This document shows, piece after piece, positions 51,071 to 57,151 of a stretch of DNA of 57,151 nt. The position numbers were made by a program, and so were the translations under genes. The notes below the pieces were generated by a model, which worked only from the letters and a program-made list of their open reading frames with translations, was not told the DNA's origin and searched no databases. Numbering within the stretch: the stretch's first letter is position 1; each line of letters starts with the position of its first letter. This stretch comes from Chitinophaga pinensis. GTDB lineage: Bacteria; Pseudomonadota; Gammaproteobacteria; Burkholderiales; Burkholderiaceae_C. The stretch covers positions 1 to 57,151 of the forward strand of contig CALPRQ020000026.1 of assembly GCA_943326015.2 (NCBI GenBank), read 5' to 3'.

Positions 51071-51633
51071 GCAGCGGCCTCGCCCTGCTCCACCCAGCGC
51101 GATGGCAGGCCGGCCAGCGATTGCAGCAAGGCCAGCCCGAGCGGCCAGTCGCCGTGACCGCTGTCGACGTTGATATGGCCGGCCTCCTGCAGGCGCATGA
51201 ACTCGCTGCCCCAGGCCCGGGCATAGGCGCCGGCCAGCCGCGCCGGACAGAAGGGATCGTTGCTGCTGGCGACCACGATGCTGCGATAGGGCAAGGCCTG
51301 GTACGGCACGGGTGCGAAGTCGGCCAGCACGCCGCGGCGCTCCGGGTCGGCCGGCGCCACCAGCAGTGCGCCCTGGATGCGCCTGGCCGCCTCGTCCGGC
51401 AGGTGCACGGTGGTGATGCAGCCCAGACTGTGCGCCGCGATCACCACCGGACCTTCGATGGCCAGGATGGTTTCGGCCAGGCGCTCGACCCAGGCCCGCC
51501 GCAGCGGCGAGACCCAGTTGTCCTGCACCACGCGCCGCACCCGGGGCAGCTGCCCGGCCCACAGGGTCTGCCAGTGACCCGGGCCGGAGTCGCGCCAGCC
51601 GGGAACGATGATGACGGTCGGTATCTCGGTCAT
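51067..51633 (-). CDS. RBBP9/YdeN family serine hydrolase
   Basis: This 188-residue alpha/beta hydrolase opens VIIVPGWRDSGPGHWQ, a family hallmark. Ser69 in AAHSLGC, Asp126 in SSNDPFC and His153 in AGHINVDSGHGDW form a plausible catalytic triad, placed as in RBBP9. It has no export signal. It ends the sulfonate-transporter/sulfatase operon (3 bases after the sulfatase stop), so its ester or amide substrate may come from the imported compounds; this is inference. Confidence 0.87.
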   Translation of the reverse strand: MTEIPTVIIVPGWRDSGPGHWQTLWAGQLPRVRRVVQDNWVSPLRRAWVERLAETILAIEGPVVIAAHSLGCITTVHLPDEAARRIQGALLVAPADPERRGVLADFAPVPYQALPYRSIVVASSNDPFCPARLAGAYARAWGSEFMRLQEAGHINVDSGHGDWPLGLALLQSLAGLPSRWVEQGEAAA

Positions 51634-51636
51634 GGC

Positions 51637-52971
51637 TCAGATCCGTTCCCGCGTCGCGCGCTCGGGTGCATAGCGGTCGGCCTGGATGTCGGGCGTCACG
51701 CCATGCGTCATGACCTCGTCGGTGATCGGGTGGAATTTGGCACTCCAGTCCAGCCACTGCGTGCGCAGCCGCTCCAGCACCTCGGGGTGCTTGTGCTTGA
51801 GGTTGGCGCGCTCGAGCGTGTCGACCACGACATCGAACAGGAATTCGTTGTCGTTGATCCTGAGGTATTTCCAGTCGCCGTCGCGCACCGCGCGCTGGCG
51901 CTGTGCCTTGTAGCGCCAGTAGAGCTGGCGCGGATGCACGGGCGCCTGGCCTTCGAGCACCGGCAGGATGTTCTCGCCGTCGGGTGGATAGGCCGGATCG
52001 GGTGCCACGCCAGCCGCAGCCAGCAGCGTCGGCAGCCAGTCCATGCTGATCGTGACCTGCTCGCTGACCTGGGGCTGCAGGCGCGCCGGCCAGCGCAGCA
52101 GCGTCGGCACCCGGATGCCGCCTTCGAGCAGCTCGGTCTTCTGGCCGGTGAAGGGCCAGGTCTTGGCGAAGCGCTCGCCGCCGTTGTCGCTGCTGAAGAC
52201 AACGAGGGTGTTATCGCCCAGGCCCTGCTCATCGAGCGTCTGGAGCACCTGGCCGACCGCTGCATCGAGCGAACGCACCATCCTGGCGTAGGTCTGCAGG
52301 TTGCCGCCGTCGTAGTGGAAGATGTCGGTCAGGCTGCGCGAGACCTGCTCGTCTTCCGGTCCGACCCAGGGCCAGTGCGGCGCCGTGAAATGCAGCGACA
52401 GGAAGAAGGGTTGCTCGGGCTTGCGCTGGCGCAGCCAGTTCGAGGCCTCGTCGGCCAGCAGCTGGGTGTAGTAACCGACGCGTTCGACCGGCAGCTCGCC
52501 CTCGTAGAGGTCGCGCGGCACCGCCTCGCCGACGCCGGGCTTGTGCGTGAAGTAGTCGATCGCACCGCCGTAATTGCCGAAGAAGCGCTGGTAGCCGCTC
52601 TTGAGCGGACCGAACGTCGGCAGTGCCCCGAGGTGCCACTTGCCGATCAAGGCGGTCTCGTAACCAGCGTCGCGCAGCAGCGAGGGCAGCGTCGGGTGCT
52701 CGGGCGGCAGGCCGTACTTGTGCGCCGTGCGCACCAGCGGCTCCTCCAGCCCGCCGCGCAGGTGGTACTGGTAGCGTCCGGTGATCAGCGCGAAGCGGGT
52801 CGCCGAGCAGACCGCCGAGTTGGAATAGGCTTGCGTGAAACGCACGCCCTGCGCGGCGAGCGCGTCCAGATGCGGGGTTTCGAAGTCGGTCTGGCCGTAG
52901 ACGCCGAGGTCGGCCCAGCCGAGGTCGTCGGCCAGGATGAAGACGATGTTGGGTTGCTGGTTCTGGCTCAT
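51637..52971 (-). CDS. Sulfatase (formylglycine-dependent), cytoplasmic
   Basis: This 444-residue arylsulfatase-family enzyme opens NIVFILADDLGWADLG with the metal-binding Asp pair. The modification site is Cys55 in CSATR (C-x-A-x-R), a minor variant of CxPxR. It also has GKWHLG, HFTAPHWP and SSDNGGER, which carry further metal and sulfate ligands. There is no signal peptide, so it acts in the cytoplasm on sulfate esters imported by the ABC transporter whose binding-protein gene ends 1 base upstream. A formylglycine-generating enzyme is not encoded in the window. Confidence 0.92.
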   Translation of the reverse strand: MSQNQQPNIVFILADDLGWADLGVYGQTDFETPHLDALAAQGVRFTQAYSNSAVCSATRFALITGRYQYHLRGGLEEPLVRTAHKYGLPPEHPTLPSLLRDAGYETALIGKWHLGALPTFGPLKSGYQRFFGNYGGAIDYFTHKPGVGEAVPRDLYEGELPVERVGYYTQLLADEASNWLRQRKPEQPFFLSLHFTAPHWPWVGPEDEQVSRSLTDIFHYDGGNLQTYARMVRSLDAAVGQVLQTLDEQGLGDNTLVVFSSDNGGERFAKTWPFTGQKTELLEGGIRVPTLLRWPARLQPQVSEQVTISMDWLPTLLAAAGVAPDPAYPPDGENILPVLEGQAPVHPRQLYWRYKAQRQRAVRDGDWKYLRINDNEFLFDVVVDTLERANLKHKHPEVLERLRTQWLDWSAKFHPITDEVMTHGVTPDIQADRYAPERATRERI

Positions 52972-52972
52972 G

Positions 52973-54064
52973 TCACTTCACCTTGCCTTGGGCGTCGCGC
53001 GCCTTCCACTGCTGCTCGAGCTTGAGCTCCTTGAGCGCCTGTTGAACGAATTTCGGCTCGAACCAGTTCCTGACGTCGAAACCCTGGCGCACCAGGCCGA
53101 GCTTGAGGCCGTCGTCGAGCACGCCCTGGTAGTTGGCAACGAAGTCCTCGTCGACCAGCGGCGAGTAGCGGGCGTTGAGGTTCTCGCCTTCGAGGTCGTT
53201 GCGGAACACGGCCTCCGGGCTGCCGCTGTTGTCGGTGTAGAGCTTGATGAGGGCCTCGCGGTTGGCCTCCTGCGAAGCCCAATGCGCCGCGCGCACCAGC
53301 TGCCTGACCACGCGCTGGGTCAGCTGCGGGCTGCCCTGCACGAAGTCTTCGGTGCCGAGCAGGCCGGAGGAAATGGTGTAGCCGGCGCCCCGGCCCTTGG
53401 TGCTCAGGGGTATGCCGACGCCCTTGTCCTTGAGCACGAACAGGTCGGCACCGCCGAAGGTCGCATCGACCTGGCCGGCCACCACGGCGGCCTTCGAGCC
53501 AGGCCAGTCCATGTTGATGAGCTTGACGTCCTTCTCGGTCAGGCCGGCGCTGGCCAGCAGGTTGTCGAAGGGCCGCTGGTAGGCCGTGCCCTTGAGCACG
53601 GCGACCTTCCTGCCCTTGAGGTCGGCCCAGTCCTTGATCACGACGCCGGGCGCGGTCGCCAGGTAGCTGTGGCTGTCGCGACCGGACGGAAACAGGAAGC
53701 GGGTCGGCAGGCCGCGCGACTTGTGGATCACCGAGGCCAGGTCGCCCAGCGACACGAGGTCGAGCTGCCTGGCTGCCAGTGCCTCGGCCACGGCCGGGCC
53801 GGCACCACGGAAGAAGTTCCATTCGACCTTGACGCCGTCCTTGGCGAATTCCTCCTCCAGCCATTTGTTGTGATGCACGATGGCGAGCAGGCCACCGCCC
53901 GGCGAAGGCTTGCCGGCGATGCCGAAATCCGGCGCGCCGATGCGGATCACCTTGGCCTGGGTCTGCGCCTGCAGTGCGAAAGGGGCCGCCAGCAACGTGC
54001 TGGCCAGGCCGAGCAGCAGGCTGCGACGCAGCCAGCCGGAGGGGTTCTGGAGAGGTTTGAACAT
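52973..54064 (-). CDS. Sulfonate/sulfate-ester ABC transporter substrate-binding protein (SsuA-like)
   Basis: This 363-residue NMT1/SsuA-family binding protein has an arginine-rich signal peptide (LRRSLLLGLASTLLAAPFALQAQ). The mature part contains KVIRIGAPDFGIAGKPS, VKVEWNFFRGAGPAVAEALAARQLDLVSLGDLA and KGRKVAVLKGTAYQRPFDNLLASAGL, typical of aliphatic sulfonate/taurine/sulfate-ester binders. It is the fourth gene of the operon. The sulfatase just downstream points to a sulfate-ester ligand, like AtsR; this is inference. Confidence 0.9.
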   Translation of the reverse strand: MFKPLQNPSGWLRRSLLLGLASTLLAAPFALQAQTQAKVIRIGAPDFGIAGKPSPGGGLLAIVHHNKWLEEEFAKDGVKVEWNFFRGAGPAVAEALAARQLDLVSLGDLASVIHKSRGLPTRFLFPSGRDSHSYLATAPGVVIKDWADLKGRKVAVLKGTAYQRPFDNLLASAGLTEKDVKLINMDWPGSKAAVVAGQVDATFGGADLFVLKDKGVGIPLSTKGRGAGYTISSGLLGTEDFVQGSPQLTQRVVRQLVRAAHWASQEANREALIKLYTDNSGSPEAVFRNDLEGENLNARYSPLVDEDFVANYQGVLDDGLKLGLVRQGFDVRNWFEPKFVQQALKELKLEQQWKARDAQGKVK

Positions 54065-54096
54065 GTCGGTTTCCTGTCGTTCGATCGGGACCGGGC

Positions 54097-54927
54097 TCAG
54101 ATGGCGAACTGCCAGCTGGCCAGGGAAGCAGGCGAGGCGTCGCGCCGGTAGGCCGGCTCGGCCAGTTCGGCGCCGTGGTCGGCGAATTCACCCAGCACGT
54201 CGTCCTTGATGACACCGAAGCCGTAGCAGGCACGGTCGCGCGGATGCGGCAACTCGACCGGCACGATGCGGCGGATGCGGCCCGGGCGCGGCTCCATCAC
54301 GACCACCCGATCGCCCAGGAAGACCGCCTCCTCGACATCGTGGGTCACCAGGATCATGGTGATGCCTTCCTGCTGCCAGATGCGCTGCAGCTCCTGCTGC
54401 AGGTGGGCCCGCGTCATCGCGTCGAGCGCGCCGAAGGGCTCGTCGAGCAGCAGGATCTCGGGCCGGTTGACCAGCGCGCGTGCGATCGCCACCCGCTGCG
54501 ACATGCCGCCCGAGAGCTGGTGCGGGTAGGCGGTCTCGAAGCCCTTGAGGCCGACCAGTTCGATATGCGCCTGCACCGCCTGGCGCTTGCTGGCCTCGCT
54601 CTGGTCGGCATTGAGCAGGCCCAGCGCGACATTCTTCTCGACCGTCAGCCAGGGGAACAGCCGGTGCTCCTGGAACACGATGCCGCGCTTGAGGCTGGTG
54701 CCGGCGATGCGCTGGCCGTCGAGCAGGATCTCGCCCTGGTAGCCCTCCTCCAGACCGATGATCAGCCGCAGCAGCGTGGACTTGCCGCAGCCGCTGGAGC
54801 CGACGATGCTGACGAACTCGCCCGGCGCGATGGTGAGGTTGATGTCCTGCAGCACCGGCAGGGCCTGGCCCTTGACCTCGTACTGCTTGTGCAGAGCCCG
54901 CAGGCTCAGGGTTCCGGCATGTGCCAT
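54097..54927 (-). CDS. Sulfonate/sulfate-ester ABC transporter ATPase (SsuB/AtsC-like)
   Basis: This 276-residue ATPase has Walker A at about 43-51 (GSSGCGKST), the signature LSGGMSQRVAIARAL and Walker [12 protein letters not shown], followed by the switch LVTHDVEEA. After about residue 225 it carries a 50-residue extension without a known domain. It drives both permeases encoded upstream. It lies 16 bases downstream of the second permease gene and 32 bases upstream of the binding-protein gene. Confidence 0.93.
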   Translation of the reverse strand: MAHAGTLSLRALHKQYEVKGQALPVLQDINLTIAPGEFVSIVGSSGCGKSTLLRLIIGLEEGYQGEILLDGQRIAGTSLKRGIVFQEHRLFPWLTVEKNVALGLLNADQSEASKRQAVQAHIELVGLKGFETAYPHQLSGGMSQRVAIARALVNRPEILLLDEPFGALDAMTRAHLQQELQRIWQQEGITMILVTHDVEEAVFLGDRVVVMEPRPGRIRRIVPVELPHPRDRACYGFGVIKDDVLGEFADHGAELAEPAYRRDASPASLASWQFAI

Positions 54928-54943
54928 GGCTTTCTCCAGCGAT

Positions 54944-55741
54944 TCAGTACTGCGCCACCGTGCGGTCGCGCCAGCTCAGCAGATGTTTTTCCAGCGTGCT
55001 CAGCAGCAGGTTCAGGATCGAGCCCACCGCGCCGATCACGACCACGCCAAACAGCACCAGATCCATCTGGAAATGCTCGCGGCCGTCGATCAGCGTGTTG
55101 CCGATGCCCCGGCCGGAAGACAGCAGGTATTCCGCGCCCAGGGTGGCGAGCCAGGTGTAGATCAGCGACAGCTGGAGGCCGGTGAACAGCGACGGGGCAG
55201 CGGCGGGCGCGACCACCCGGCGCAAGGTTTGCCAGAGGCTGAACTCGTAGATGCGCGCCACTTCCAGGTACTCGCGCGGCACGCTGCGCAGACCTTCGTA
55301 GGTGTTGAGCACCAGCGGGAAGAAGGCCGCCATCGCGATGAAGGCGATCTTGGCCGCCTCGCCGAGGCCGAACCACATCGACAGCATCGGAATCCAGGCG
55401 AACAGCGAAATCTGCTTGAGCGTGTGGAAGGATGGCCCGAGCAGGCGGTCGAACCAGCGGGACCAGCCCAGCAGCGCACCGAACACCAGCCCGGCGCTGG
55501 CGCCGATGGCAAAGCCCCAGGCATTGCGCCACAGGCTGGCCGACAGCGCGTCCCAGAGCGCACCGCTGCTGACCTGATCGACGGCGCGCCGCCACACCGC
55601 CAGCGGCGACACCAGCAGCGGCGAGCTGGACCAGCCCGACGCCACCGCCCACCACCAGAAGGCCAGGATGGCCAGCGGCAGCACCCAGCCACGCAGACGC
55701 CTGGGGACGATGACTTTTCGATCTAAATTCGACATCTGCAC
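54944..55741 (-). CDS. Sulfonate/sulfate-ester ABC transporter permease 2 (SsuC-like)
   Basis: This 265-residue permease has six helices and the docking loop REYLEVARIYEFSLWQTLRRVVAPAAAPSLFTGLQ, typical of the SsuC/TauC family; TWLATLGAEYLLSSGRGIG follows, as in SsuC. It is distinct in sequence from the permease encoded just before it, so the pair probably forms a heterodimer. The start at 55741 leaves a 6-base gap to permease 1. Confidence 0.92.
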   Translation of the reverse strand: MQMSNLDRKVIVPRRLRGWVLPLAILAFWWWAVASGWSSSPLLVSPLAVWRRAVDQVSSGALWDALSASLWRNAWGFAIGASAGLVFGALLGWSRWFDRLLGPSFHTLKQISLFAWIPMLSMWFGLGEAAKIAFIAMAAFFPLVLNTYEGLRSVPREYLEVARIYEFSLWQTLRRVVAPAAAPSLFTGLQLSLIYTWLATLGAEYLLSSGRGIGNTLIDGREHFQMDLVLFGVVVIGAVGSILNLLLSTLEKHLLSWRDRTVAQY

Positions 55742-55747
55742 TCCCCT

Positions 55748-56608
55748 TCACAGGCCCGGCTTGCGCCAGCGCAGCAGCCAGGCCTCGGTACGAGCCAGCA
55801 ACTTGTCGAGCGCCAGGCCCACGATGCCCACCGCGACCACCGCAGCCAGCACCACATCGAGCTGGAACAGCTGGCGACCGTAGACGATCAGGTAACCGAT
55901 GCCTTCCGACGAAGCCAGCAGCTCGACCACCACCAAGGCCAGCCAGGCATGGGTCAGGCCGTAGCGCACCCCGTTCCAGATCGGCGCGGTCGCAGCCGGG
56001 AACACCACCTGGCTCAGCAGTTGCCAGCGGGTAAAGCCGTAGACCTTGGCCACTTCGACATAGCGCTGGGGCACGTTCTGGATGCCCTGGCAGCTGTTGA
56101 CCGCCACCGGCACCAGCGTGGCCTTGGCGATCAGCAGGAACTTCAGGCCTTCGTCGATGCCGACCAGCAGCATCAGCAGCGGCAGCCAGCCGATGGTCGG
56201 CACCTGGCTGAAGGCCTTGAAGAGCGGGAACAGGTAGTCGCGCAAAGTGGGCGACAGGCCCATGGCGCCACCCAGCAGCAGACCGCCCGCCAGCCCGATG
56301 CCGAAGCCCGAGAACACGCGCACCAGGCTGACCCACAGATGCTCCCACAGCTCGCCGCTGGCCAGCATGGCAGCGAAGGTGTCATAGACCACGCCCGGCG
56401 GCGGCAGCACCTGCTCGGGCACCCAGGCCTGGACCGCCGACAACTGCCACAGCAGCAGCAGCGCCAGCGGAAACAGCCAGGGCAGCAGCCAGCCCTGGGC
56501 CATCCGGCCCAGCCAGGACCCAGCCGGGTGCACGACAGTCACGCGGCATGCATCGGCCGGCCGGACTGGCTCGTCGGGCTGGTTCAGCGCGAGATCCTGG
56601 GCTGCCAT
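55748..56608 (-). CDS. Sulfonate/sulfate-ester ABC transporter permease 1 (SsuC-like)
   Basis: This 286-residue permease has a long hydrophilic N-terminal tail (about 1-38) before the first helix. It then shows VFSGFGIGLAGGLLLGGAMG, the docking loop QRYVEVAKVYGFTRWQLLSQVVFPAATAPIWNGVR and AWLALVVVELLASSEGIGYLI. It is the first gene of the six-gene sulfonate/sulfatase operon, with a CAGGAGG ribosome site and the promoter and activator box upstream. Confidence 0.92.
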   Translation of the reverse strand: MAAQDLALNQPDEPVRPADACRVTVVHPAGSWLGRMAQGWLLPWLFPLALLLLWQLSAVQAWVPEQVLPPPGVVYDTFAAMLASGELWEHLWVSLVRVFSGFGIGLAGGLLLGGAMGLSPTLRDYLFPLFKAFSQVPTIGWLPLLMLLVGIDEGLKFLLIAKATLVPVAVNSCQGIQNVPQRYVEVAKVYGFTRWQLLSQVVFPAATAPIWNGVRYGLTHAWLALVVVELLASSEGIGYLIVYGRQLFQLDVVLAAVVAVGIVGLALDKLLARTEAWLLRWRKPGL

Positions 56609-56679
56609 GGCGGCCTCCTGACATGCTGCAGTTCACGTTTCATGGCGACACTTCAGACAAAAAAGTAATGAATGAGACG

Positions 56680-56707
56680 AGTTTAAAAGCCTGAAATCAG
56701 TTGCCAA
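56680..56707 (-). promoter_or_regulatory. Predicted sigma-70 promoter of the sulfonate/sulfatase operon
   Basis: On the minus strand, TTGGCA (56702-56707, 5 of 6 to consensus) and TAAACT (56680-56685, 4 of 6) are separated by 16 bases, the same spacing as at sbp. Transcription would start near 56673, about 65 bases before the first ATG. Confidence 0.55.
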
Positions 56708-56729
56708 ACGAATCAAAACCGATATCCAA

Positions 56730-56749
56730 ATACGCAAATCGTCTATCGA
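56730..56749 (-). promoter_or_regulatory. Candidate CysB-like activator box upstream of the sulfonate operon
   Basis: TCGATAGACGATTTGCGTAT (minus strand) is the partner of the box upstream of sbp: 15 of 20 bases are identical, with the core GATAG-N2-GATTT. The distance from the box to its -35 is 23 bases in both cases. Confidence 0.6.
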
Positions 56750-56791
56750 TCCAGCCCGCCTCCAGACCGGATCGGTGGCGACCGGGAAACG

Positions 56792-56824
56792 AAAAAGCCC
56801 TGCCGAATCCAGGTCAGGCAGGGC
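56792..56824 (-). terminator. Rho-independent terminator of the second binding-protein gene
   Basis: On the minus strand, GCCCTGCC and GGCAGGGC (8-bp stem, 12-base loop) are followed by TTTTT. It lies 18 bases after the stop of the partial binding-protein gene and isolates it from the permease operon. Confidence 0.88.
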
Positions 56825-56841
56825 GATCACCGCCAGGCGGG

Positions 56842-57151
56842 TCAGCGCGACAGCAGCTTGCCGTCGGCGGCGTAGGCGGGCCAGTAATGCTCCAGCTTCA
56901 GCTCTTGCAAGGAGGCGCTCAGGAAGCTGCGATCAAACCAGCCGTCGATCTCGGGCGTGCTGCGGATCAGCTTGAGCTCGGCGCTCTCGCGCGCCGAATC
57001 CCGGTAGCGCTCGACCAGGAAGGGATCGAGCAGCGGCGACTGGCGCACGCGCAGCGGCTGGCCGATGAAGTCCTCGCGCCAGACCTTGTCCGGGTATTCG
57101 GCCTTGCCCCATTTCTCGAACAGCTCGGCGCGACGGTTCTCGTCGGAATAC
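56842..57151 (-). CDS. SsuA-like sulfonate-binding protein, C-terminal fragment
   Basis: The frame is open to the right edge, so only about the last 102 residues are seen. They read ...NRRAELFEKWGKAEYPDKVW and end with LKLIRSTPEIDGWFDRSFLSASLQELKLEHYWPAY. The closing pattern is that of the NMT1/SsuA binding proteins and resembles the C terminus of the complete binding protein in the neighbouring operon (FVQQALKELKLEQQW). It is therefore a second solute-binding protein with its own terminator, probably monocistronic or the end of another sulfonate operon beyond the window. Confidence 0.78.
   Translation of the reverse strand, partial: YSDENRRAELFEKWGKAEYPDKVWREDFIGQPLRVRQSPLLDPFLVERYRDSARESAELKLIRSTPEIDGWFDRSFLSASLQELKLEHYWPAYAADGKLLSR

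Overview
The window is a gene-dense, GC-rich bacterial chromosome segment, almost certainly from a betaproteobacterium of the order Burkholderiales (a Comamonadaceae or Sphaerotilus/Leptothrix-like lineage is my inference). The reasons are the dusB-fis-purH block, the DUF3579 gene beside argD, DUF1415, a PEP-CTERM protein with an EpsD-like partner, and the fkpB-ispH-radC and sbp-cysTWA arrangements. I see no rRNA or tRNA gene, insertion sequence, phage gene or CRISPR array.

Layout. 1-4.9 kb: the 3' end of an acyl-CoA ligase gene followed by a complete branched-chain-type ABC transporter (LivG, LivF, LivK-like binding protein, LivH, LivM), probably importing an organic or aromatic acid that the ligase activates. 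5.0-7.8 kb: DUF3579, argD and argF (arginine synthesis). 7.9-9.3 kb: a lower-GC LysE exporter/AraC regulator pair that looks acquired. 9.3-17.7 kb: a RlmI-like methyltransferase, a YkgJ protein and a KynB-like amidase; then, on the minus strand, an archaeal-type PRPP-synthetase homologue with an AMP-phosphorylase-like protein, a flavin monooxygenase and SppA; then Maf and an RsmI-like methylase. 17.7-20.9 kb: a tandem CDGSH protein, an AT-richer PEP-CTERM protein and an EpsD-like protein fused to four membrane helices. 21-30.5 kb: mostly housekeeping genes (purH, fis, dusB, yqaA-like, an Hpt/HTH-REC signalling pair, DUF1415, ettA, rhlE).

30.6-38.2 kb is one tight six-gene minus-strand operon: an AcsA-type acyl-CoA ligase, a fused E1 alpha/beta 2-oxoacid dehydrogenase, a lipoyl E2, an acyl carrier protein, an L,D-transpeptidase and a DUF882 protein, with no E3. 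I rate it among the most unusual systems here. 38.2-47.1 kb: a QseB/QseC-like two-component system with a possible autoregulatory site, gloA, serS, ispH-fkpB, radC, a zinc-binding (CZB) chemoreceptor lacking a periplasmic domain, and an Smr protein.

47.1-57.2 kb is a sulfur-acquisition region: sbp-cysT-cysW-cysA for sulfate, then a sulfonate/sulfate-ester transporter with two permeases, an ATPase and a binding protein, co-transcribed with a sulfatase and an RBBP9-type hydrolase, and finally a second, partial binding-protein gene. Upstream of the two sulfur operons I found a shared 20-bp element (15 of 20 identical) at exactly the same distance from two independently predicted -35 boxes, which is strong sequence evidence for one common LysR-type (CysB-like) activator.

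All family assignments come from reading motifs by eye. No database search was run, so gene symbols are given only where the motif match and context are clear.
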